DNA of 64,000 nt from Microbulbifer sp. TB1203 (lineage in GTDB: Bacteria; Pseudomonadota; Gammaproteobacteria; Pseudomonadales; Cellvibrionaceae): the NCBI RefSeq assembly GCF_030997045.1, contig NZ_CP116899.1:3124001-3188000 (forward strand), read 5' to 3'. The notes beneath the pieces were generated by a model. That model did no database searches, was not told the origin of the DNA, and worked only from the letters and a program-made list of their open reading frames with translations. The first letter of the stretch is position 1. Each line of letters starts with the position of its first letter. The position numbers and the translations under genes were made by a program. This document shows positions 9,210-15,778 of this stretch, piece by piece.

Positions 9210-10784
9210 ATGAATTCACTAAAAATGCTCGAAGGGCGGACCTGGCTTCTCGGCCTGGCCTCCCTGATTGTTCTTGCCGCCAGCGACGTCCGCGCGGACA
9301 ACTGCGACGCCCCGCCCACCAGCGGCGACGCCTATAAACTGATCAACCGCGCCTCCGGCTATGCCCTGGACGTGGCAGGCAACTCCACCGAGGACGGCGC
9401 CAACGTGCTGCAGTGGAGCGAGCACACCGGCACCAACCAGCAATTTCTCGCCACCGACCTGGGCAATGGCTACTGGAGCCTGCTGGCGGTGCACAGCGGC
9501 GACTCCCTGGATGTGGCGGGCTCGTCCACCAGCGACGGCGCCAATATACAGCAGATGGCCTACAGCGGCGCCAGCAACCAGCAGTGGCAGTTGAAAAAGT
9601 CCAGCAGCGGCGGCTTTGCGGTGGTCGCGCGCCACTCCGGCAAGGTAATTGCCGCCGAGAGCAGCAGCCAGGGCGCCAACGTGTCCCAGGCCCCCCTGTC
9701 CGGCGACAGTCTGCAGCGCTGGTACTTCAACCCGGTGAACGGCAGCTGCGGCAATGGCCCCACAGGTTTCGCCGCCCAGCCCGGCAATGACGGCCTCAGC
9801 ACCACCACCGGCGGCTCCGCAGCCACCAGCACCACCACCGTCACCAGTTGCAGCGCACTCACCGCAGCGCTCACCTCCAGTTCGCCGGAGATCATCCATA
9901 TCCCCGACAACACCACCATCGACTGCCTGAGTGAGGGCCGGGCAACCCAGGCCTGTGCCGTCGCCTGCCCCGACTACCAGGACCCGGGGGAGATCACCTT
10001 CCGGATTCCGCCGAGCACCCACAGCTGTACCGAATTGGGCTCCGTCAGCGACGCCACCGTTACCGTGCTCCGATACGACACCCGCATCAACGTGACCGAC
10101 AACAAGACGCTGATCGGCCTGGGGCCAAACAGCCGCATCGAGGGCGCCACCCTCAATCTGTCCGGCAGCAGCAACATCATCGTGCGCAACCTGACCATCG
10201 CCAACGTCAACCCGCACCTGGTGGAGGCCGGCGACGGCATCACCCTGTACAATTCCAGTCACGTGTGGATCGACCACGTGGGCTTCAGCATGATTTCCGA
10301 CGGTCACGTGGACGCCAATAACAGTGAGAACGTGACCCTGAGCTGGAACCACTTCGATGGCCGCAACAACTATGTGTGTGCCAACCAGCACTGGTACGTC
10401 AGCGTGGTAGGGGACACCCAGGTGAGCTTCGACCACAACTTCTTCGACTACACCGGCGGACGCAACCCGAAAGTGTACGGCAGCGCCTCCCGGGCCCACA
10501 TCTACAACAACTACTACAAGAAAGTGAGTTTCTTCGGCGTCAATACCAGCGACAACGGCCAAGCGCTGGTGGAAAACAACAACTTCGACGACACCCACTA
10601 CCCCCACTGGAATCTATCCGGCTATATGAGCGCCAGCGGCAACGTCTACACCGGCCAATCCGCTACGGACGACGAACGCGATTCCGGCGATTCGGTATTC
10701 GGCGACGTCAATCTGTACGACTACACTCTCGACGACGCCAACGACCTGCCGGCCCAGTTGGAAGGCAGAGCGGGGCCGCAGTGA
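9210..10784 (+). CDS. Pectate lyase PL1 with N-terminal CBM13 (copy 2 of the tandem pair)
   Basis: 524 residues, with the same layout as the gene at 7414: Sec signal peptide, CBM13 (about 38-178), PL1 beta-helix (about 185-510) with HVWIDHVGFS, DHNFFDYTGGRNPKV and IYNNYYK. The signal peptide, CBM13 and core helix are nearly identical to copy 1, while about residues 190-295 are much more divergent. Upstream DNA including GGTAAGTAGTTACAAAACAA is shared with copy 1. The ATG at 9210 has AGGAG ahead. The TGA stop (10782-10784) overlaps the GTG start of the next gene, so the two are probably translationally coupled. Confidence 0.93.
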   Translation: MNSLKMLEGRTWLLGLASLIVLAASDVRADNCDAPPTSGDAYKLINRASGYALDVAGNSTEDGANVLQWSEHTGTNQQFLATDLGNGYWSLLAVHSGDSLDVAGSSTSDGANIQQMAYSGASNQQWQLKKSSSGGFAVVARHSGKVIAAESSSQGANVSQAPLSGDSLQRWYFNPVNGSCGNGPTGFAAQPGNDGLSTTTGGSAATSTTTVTSCSALTAALTSSSPEIIHIPDNTTIDCLSEGRATQACAVACPDYQDPGEITFRIPPSTHSCTELGSVSDATVTVLRYDTRINVTDNKTLIGLGPNSRIEGATLNLSGSSNIIVRNLTIANVNPHLVEAGDGITLYNSSHVWIDHVGFSMISDGHVDANNSENVTLSWNHFDGRNNYVCANQHWYVSVVGDTQVSFDHNFFDYTGGRNPKVYGSASRAHIYNNYYKKVSFFGVNTSDNGQALVENNNFDDTHYPHWNLSGYMSASGNVYTGQSATDDERDSGDSVFGDVNLYDYTLDDANDLPAQLEGRAGPQ

Positions 10785-11743
10785 AATTCCTGCAGTTGTT
10801 GACAGGGGGGCTGTGGCTGTTGCTCTGGAGCTGTTTTGCCGGAGCGCAGGACTACACCCTGGACAACACCTACAAAAAGCTGTCACCCCGCCACCCGGAC
10901 ATAGTGCCGGTGCGGCTGCAGCCGGCCGATGGCGTACGCCACCGACCGGCGCAGACCTATCGCACTGTGGATGGACGGCAATTGCAAATGGATGTGTTTG
11001 CGCCGGTGAACGCCCCGGCGCCACGGCCCGGCCTGCTGCTGGTACACGGCGGCGGCTGGCGCTCGGGGGACAGATCCCTGCTTGCACCCCTGGCCCAGGG
11101 CCTGGCCGCGCGCGGCTATGTGACAGCTACCGCAAGCTACCGGCTTTCCACCGAGGCGGTATTTCCCGCTGCGGTGGAAGACTTGCTCGCGGCGCTGGCC
11201 TGGCTGCGCTCCAACGCGGGGGATTTCAACCTCGACCCCAGACGCCTGGCCATCGGCGGCAGCTCAGCCGGCGGCCAACTGGCGACCCTGGCCGGCCTTT
11301 GGGCCGGGGACCCGGACCGTAATCCCGGTGGTGCGCCAGTGGCGGCCATCGTCAATATCGACGGTCTGTGGGATTTCACCACGCCGCTGGCGCTAAAGTT
11401 CGAGAACGATCCGGCACGGCCGGTGACCTCCGCCAGCGCCTTCCTCGGCGGCCGTTTCGAAGTAATACCGGACACCTGGCGCCGGGCTTCGCCCATCAAT
11501 TACCTGAAAGCCGGCTCGCCGCCGCTGCTCGCCCTCAGTGGCGAGAACCCACGCTTTACCGCCGGCATAGAAACCGTCGCCGCCCAGGCTCCGGTCCTGG
11601 GTGTGCCTTTCCGTCACCACCACTACACCGGCGCGCCGCACAGCTTCTGGTTGTTCGAGCCCTGGTTCAGCCAAGTTGAAGCGCAACTGGACGAATTCCT
11701 TTCCACCGCGCTTGCCGAAAACGCACCCAAACCGGAGCCATAA
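10781..11743 (+). CDS. Secreted alpha/beta-hydrolase esterase (BD-FAE/lipase-like)
   Basis: A 320-residue alpha/beta hydrolase, probably removing acetyl or other acyl groups from pectin. The start is a GTG at 10781 that overlaps the TGA of the upstream lyase in GTGA; starts farther upstream in this frame lie inside that lyase and are rejected. A signal peptide (about 1-23, ending FAGAQ) is followed by the oxyanion motif HGGGWRSGD (about 89), the nucleophile elbow GGSSAGGQ (about 160) and a likely catalytic His in APHSFW (about 286). The fold call is firm. Substrate is inferred only from coupling to a pectate lyase; a carboxylesterase acting on another ester is the alternative. Confidence 0.82.
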   Translation: MKFLQLLTGGLWLLLWSCFAGAQDYTLDNTYKKLSPRHPDIVPVRLQPADGVRHRPAQTYRTVDGRQLQMDVFAPVNAPAPRPGLLLVHGGGWRSGDRSLLAPLAQGLAARGYVTATASYRLSTEAVFPAAVEDLLAALAWLRSNAGDFNLDPRRLAIGGSSAGGQLATLAGLWAGDPDRNPGGAPVAAIVNIDGLWDFTTPLALKFENDPARPVTSASAFLGGRFEVIPDTWRRASPINYLKAGSPPLLALSGENPRFTAGIETVAAQAPVLGVPFRHHHYTGAPHSFWLFEPWFSQVEAQLDEFLSTALAENAPKPEP

Positions 11744-11832
11744 CCCGATTCCACGCCATGCGCATCGACGGCCTGCCTGGGACAGGCGCGACGACGTGCC
11801 GGGACCCAGTGGGTGTAAATCTTCTTGCCGAA

Positions 11833-11864
11833 GCCTTACCAATTAGACTAAATTGTCTGACCAA
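11833..11864. promoter_or_regulatory. Two candidate FadR-type operator sites upstream of PL1
   Basis: GCCTTACCAA (11833-11842) and TTGTCTGACCAA (11853-11864) match the recurring window motif TTGGTCTTACCA and the FadR-subfamily form TNGTNNNACNA. They lie about 80-110 bases before the ATG at 11942. The likely binder is the GntR regulator encoded at 50662. This is by pattern only. Confidence 0.5.
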
Positions 11865-11941
11865 TACCGTTTTCACAAACTGAGTCTTTCTGTGTACTCG
11901 AGTTCAACAACAACAAAAAGCGCAACGTCGAAGGCCCTACC

Positions 11942-13282
11942 ATGAAGTTCTTCCCCAACACGACACTCACCCTGCTTTTACTGAGCGGCCTGACCGCCTG
12001 CGGCGGCGGTGGTGGTGGCGGTTCGGACGGCGGCTCGAGCAGCACTTCATCCAGCAGCTCGTCCAGTAGTTCTTCGAGCAGCTCCAGCTCTTCAAGCAGT
12101 TCGTCGAGCAGCAGTTCGTCCGGAGGCTCTTCGAGCAGCTCCAGCAGCAGTTCATCCAGCAGCTCTTCCAGTTCCTCTGGCAGCTCCAGTTCCGGCGGCC
12201 CAGTCGAGGGCCTGCTCTCCTGCGAACAGGCCAACACGGTGCAGGGCTTCGCCTCGCTCAATGGCGGCGTCACTGGCGGCGCCGGCGGCACCTACGTGGT
12301 GGCCACGACCGGCGCCGATATAGTGGCTGCCCTGGCCAGCAAGCAGGACAACCCGACCCCGCTCACCATTTACGTCAACGGCACCATCACTCCAGAGAAC
12401 TCGGGCGGTGCCAATCAGTTCGACGTGAAGGACATGGAGGATGTGTCCATCATCGGCGTGGGCAACGCGGCGCTGTTCGATGGCATCGGCATCAATATCG
12501 TGCGCGCCAATAACATCGCGGTGCGCAACGTCACTATGCGCTATGTGCGCATCGGCCAGAAGGATGCCATCAGCATCCAGGGCGGCGGCAGCAACATCTG
12601 GATCGATCACAACGAGCTGTACAACGATCTCGAGACGGCCAAGGACTACTACGACGAGCTGGTTAGCGGCAAGGACGGCATCGACAACGTCACCCTCTCC
12701 TACAACTACATGCACGATAGCTGGAAGACCTCCCTGTGGGGTTCCAGCGACACCAACGACTTCGACCGTCACATCAGCTTTATCGGCAACCGCTGGGAGA
12801 ACGTGAACTCGCGCCTGCCGCTGTTCCGCTTCGGCAAGGGCCATGTGGCCAACAACTACTACAAAGATGTGCTTGGCACCGCCATCAACTCGCGAATGGG
12901 CGCCGAGATGCGGGTGGAAAACAACTACTTCGAGAATGCCAGCAACCCGCTGATCTCCCAGGACAGCATCGAAATCGGCTTCTGGAACCCCAGCGGCAAC
13001 TTCCTCCTGAACGTCGAATGGGGCCCCTTCCCCAGCAGCAACTGCACCAGCAGCGAAGACTGCGTGTGGGGCGGCCAGCCAAGCACCACCCAGAACGGTG
13101 GGGAATTCACCGCCATCAGCAAGAACCTCGGGGCCATCGACTTGAGCAGCTATGAGCCACCCTACACCCTGCCCTGGGTGGTGGAAGGCGCCCAAGTGAA
13201 GGATTACGTATTGACCAACGCCGGCGTGGGCAGGGTGAGCCGTGACTGCCTGGGCGTTCCCGAGGACATCATCGAGGGCTAA
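11942..13282 (+). CDS. Pectate lyase PL1, poly-serine lipoprotein
   Basis: 446-residue surface lipoprotein: lipobox LTAC with Cys20, poly-serine linker about 29-83, PL1 beta-helix about 95-440. Marks: TGGAGGTYVV, IWIDHNELYN, DSWKTSLWGSSDT, SRLPLFRFGKGHVANNYY and SRMGAEMRVENNYF. It resembles the PL1 of the gene at 3307 in domain order but lacks a C-terminal module. The frame stays open for another 25 codons after the TAA, with linker-like composition, hinting at a lost C-terminal extension. Candidate FadR-type operators lie upstream. It appears to be a single transcription unit ending at the terminator near 13400. Confidence 0.93.
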   Translation: MKFFPNTTLTLLLLSGLTACGGGGGGGSDGGSSSTSSSSSSSSSSSSSSSSSSSSSSSSSGGSSSSSSSSSSSSSSSSSGSSSSGGPVEGLLSCEQANTVQGFASLNGGVTGGAGGTYVVATTGADIVAALASKQDNPTPLTIYVNGTITPENSGGANQFDVKDMEDVSIIGVGNAALFDGIGINIVRANNIAVRNVTMRYVRIGQKDAISIQGGGSNIWIDHNELYNDLETAKDYYDELVSGKDGIDNVTLSYNYMHDSWKTSLWGSSDTNDFDRHISFIGNRWENVNSRLPLFRFGKGHVANNYYKDVLGTAINSRMGAEMRVENNYFENASNPLISQDSIEIGFWNPSGNFLLNVEWGPFPSSNCTSSEDCVWGGQPSTTQNGGEFTAISKNLGAIDLSSYEPPYTLPWVVEGAQVKDYVLTNAGVGRVSRDCLGVPEDIIEG

Positions 13283-13360
13283 ACCGGCGGTGGCAGCAGC
13301 GAGCCGGTTAGCGGCGATGGCGAACCCGGCGCCGGCCTGACCACCGGCGAGAGTGGCTGA
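13283..13360 (+). other. In-frame linker-like extension after the PL1 stop codon
   Basis: Directly after TAA 13280-13282 the same frame reads TGGGSSEPVSGDGEPGAG and continues to TGA at 13358-13360. The Gly/Ser/Glu/Pro content is that of an interdomain linker. It suggests either a recent stop or the relic of a longer protein. Confidence 0.5.
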
Positions 13361-13392
13361 CCTCTTTCAATCTTTCAGTCTCACAGCACTTC

Positions 13393-13418
13393 AGGCGTCT
13401 CTTGTGGCGCCTTTTTTT
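13393..13418 (+). terminator. Terminator after the PL1 gene
   Basis: AGGCG / CGCCT stem with a 10-base loop followed by seven T residues; it lies about 30 bases beyond the second in-frame stop. Confidence 0.65.
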
Positions 13419-13512
13419 GCGGTTTTTTTAACCGCCCCCCCTTCAACAGGACGAAAAATACGATAATATGAAAGAAAAATACGCCAAAATTCCAAAATAA
13501 GCTCAGAGGGGT

Positions 13513-13563
13513 TTGACCAAAGTCACAAACCACTTGATATGGTCAAGCCAATTTGCTTACACT
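13513..13563 (+). promoter_or_regulatory. Candidate promoter with overlapping inverted repeat
   Basis: TTGATA (13534-13539) and TACACT (13558-13563), 18 bases apart, form a plausible sigma-70 promoter for the lipoprotein gene at 13651. An inverted repeat TTGACCA (13513-13519) / TGGTCAA (13540-13546) overlaps the -35 region and could be an operator. Pattern evidence only. Confidence 0.4.
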
Positions 13564-13650
13564 GCTTATCCAAAGCGGTTTCCAAACCGAGCCTGCGTAT
13601 TTTCGAAGCTCGATAAAAATAACTAACCGATGACGTAGAGAGGAAAAGCC

Positions 13651-15669
13651 ATGAAATCCTGGCCTAGCACTGCGATACCCTTAGTCCTATTTTCCAGCAT
13701 GAGCGTCCTGACCGCCTGTAGCGGCGGCGGCTCTGATTCCGGCAATGAGGGGGATGTGGTTTCCACACCGTCCTCCAGCTCTTCCTCAGGGGGCACGTCT
13801 TCCTCCTCCGGAAGCAGCTCTTCCGGCGGCTCCTCGGGCAGTGGCATAACCAATACTCCAATGCCCTTCCACGAGGACTTCGGCGATGGCCTGTTCACCG
13901 CCTTCGACCAAGCTGACACCATTTATTTCTTCAGCTCTCAGTACAAGAGCCTGATGACGGCGCAGGAAAACGCCGAATACGAAGACTCTTATCCGGCCCT
14001 CTGGTATCCCTCCTGCTGCTTCTTCGAGGACGACAATAATCCAGACCCGGCCAATATCACCGTAGACCACGAAGCCCGCCTGGGCATCGTCAGTGACGAC
14101 GGCAACCCGTCCTTGCTGATCGGCAATGCTCGGATCACTCTCGGCCAGACCCGCTCGGAACTGGCAAACCCGACCGCCAAGAGCGCGGAGAATACCGATC
14201 CCAAGAGAGACTCCACTGCCGGCGACGCCACCCCCGAAACCGGCAGTTGGGGCGAGTTCGACCTGAGCCAGCCCTACCGCATCTCGTTCTGTGTCAAGGC
14301 GGTGCGCGGCACTGGCGGCACCCTGGAAGTCTACGCCGACAGCAACCAGGCCAGTACGGCCACCGGCACCTCCATCCACAGTACCCCGCGCCTCGTCGCC
14401 GCCAGTACAGACAACCTGGTGCCGGGCGAGAGGTTCGAAATCAATGTCCCCGGAGATACCGGCGGAGACCAGATCGGCAGCGCCACTTCCTTCCTGCAAT
14501 TCCGCGTCCCCAGCTCCGGTGGCGTCCAGATAATCATCGACGACCTGCTGATCGAATCCCAGGGCGACAACGGCCAGGAAAGCCTGCCAGCCTGTAACAC
14601 CTTTACTGACGCCACGCCGCCGGCCGCTCCGGAAGCCGCCCCGGCCCTCGCTCCCCGCGATGGCTCCCTGTCCGTCAGTTGGGACAGCCTCTCAACAGCC
14701 AATACCTACGACCTGGCCTGGAATACCAGCGACAGCACCGATGGCGCCACCCTGATTGAAGGCATTGACGGCACCAGTACAGTGATCGACGGCCTGGAAA
14801 ACGGTACCCAACACTTCGTATTCATGCGCGGAGTCAACGCCGCCGGCCCGAGCGACTGGAGCCCCTCCGCCGCCGCTACTCCGGAAGCGCCCGCCGGTTG
14901 CTCGCCCACCACAACAGTGGATACCACTATTTCCTGGGATGTGTGGGACGGCTGCCTGGCACCCAATGAGGCTGGCGCAGTGGTGGTGAACGGTAGCGAA
15001 CTCGGAAACTTCACCGTGTCTGACGGAAACGAGGCCTACTACACCACCAACGACGATGGCACCACTTCCCTTGACACCACCAGCGATGCCTCACTCACGC
15101 CCAACGCGGACCTCTCCGGGGTAATGGCTGATTCCAGCGCCGGCTACCCACGGCACTTCACCTGGATCGGGCGTATCAATACCCCAACCAACAGTGCCCG
15201 TGGCCTCGAGGTGGAGATTTCCTTCGGCGAGGCGGACGGCCGCCGGGTGAAGGCTATCCTTCGCCCAGACAGCGGTGACGGTCGCATCCAACTGGAGAGA
15301 TTCACCGACGGTTCCACCACGGCCCAAGCCGACGTGGCTATGAACGACAGCTACCATATCTACCACGTCGCCCTCACCCTGAACGGCACGACGGACATCA
15401 CCGCGCGCGTCTACCGCGATGGCGAGAACATTTCGCATCTGTTCGCGGGCGACGAGGTCTCGGTGGAAATCAGCGGCACCGGCCGCGACGGCGGCAGCAG
15501 CTCCCCCCGCCTACGCATCGGCGAGGGCAGCAGCAGTGCCTACAAGGCCGACGTGGACTGGCTGATCTGGACCGACGACGCCACCACCGCTGGCCTGGAA
15601 CCGGCCGATTTGGTGGGCCAGCTGCCCGAGGGCATAGGCGAACTCGGCCCTTACGCCCCCGCACTGTGA
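13651..15669 (+). CDS. Poly-serine lipoprotein with beta-sandwich, FN3 and a novel C-terminal module; putative pectin-binding partner of a TBDR
   Basis: I do not recognise a catalytic domain. The 672 residues show: lipobox LTAC with Cys23; a Ser/Gly linker (about 38-68); an all-beta module (about 70-310) containing FDLSQPYRISF and ending IIIDDLLIES, shared with the C-terminus of the PL1 at 3307; one fibronectin type III module (about 319-413); and a C-terminal module (about 420-672) resembling a concanavalin-like fold with VDWLIWTDD near the end. It is probably outer-membrane anchored. Only 109 bases separate it from the TBDR gene that follows, which suggests it captures pectin fragments for that receiver, much as SusD does for SusC. 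This function is inference; a lyase of an unrecognised family is the alternative. Confidence 0.7.
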   Translation: MKSWPSTAIPLVLFSSMSVLTACSGGGSDSGNEGDVVSTPSSSSSSGGTSSSSGSSSSGGSSGSGITNTPMPFHEDFGDGLFTAFDQADTIYFFSSQYKSLMTAQENAEYEDSYPALWYPSCCFFEDDNNPDPANITVDHEARLGIVSDDGNPSLLIGNARITLGQTRSELANPTAKSAENTDPKRDSTAGDATPETGSWGEFDLSQPYRISFCVKAVRGTGGTLEVYADSNQASTATGTSIHSTPRLVAASTDNLVPGERFEINVPGDTGGDQIGSATSFLQFRVPSSGGVQIIIDDLLIESQGDNGQESLPACNTFTDATPPAAPEAAPALAPRDGSLSVSWDSLSTANTYDLAWNTSDSTDGATLIEGIDGTSTVIDGLENGTQHFVFMRGVNAAGPSDWSPSAAATPEAPAGCSPTTTVDTTISWDVWDGCLAPNEAGAVVVNGSELGNFTVSDGNEAYYTTNDDGTTSLDTTSDASLTPNADLSGVMADSSAGYPRHFTWIGRINTPTNSARGLEVEISFGEADGRRVKAILRPDSGDGRIQLERFTDGSTTAQADVAMNDSYHIYHVALTLNGTTDITARVYRDGENISHLFAGDEVSVEISGTGRDGGSSSPRLRIGEGSSSAYKADVDWLIWTDDATTAGLEPADLVGQLPEGIGELGPYAPAL

Positions 15670-15671
15670 TC

Positions 15672-15718
15672 TTGTAGGAGCCTGCTTGCAGGCGAACAGC
15701 GGGGCCTGCGGGCCCCGC
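15672..15718. repeat. REP-like element plus hairpin between lipoprotein and TBDR
   Basis: TTGTAGGAGCCTGCTTGCAG begins a second REP family also seen at 21517 and 42357-42412. It is followed by the perfect stem GCGGGGCC / GGCCCCGC (15699-15718). With no T-run it may moderate rather than end transcription into the TBDR. Confidence 0.6.
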
Positions 15719-15778
15719 ACAAAAAACAATAAAGGCGGCAGCGAAATAGCCGCGCCGCCCGGCAAAGGTGAGAAAACA

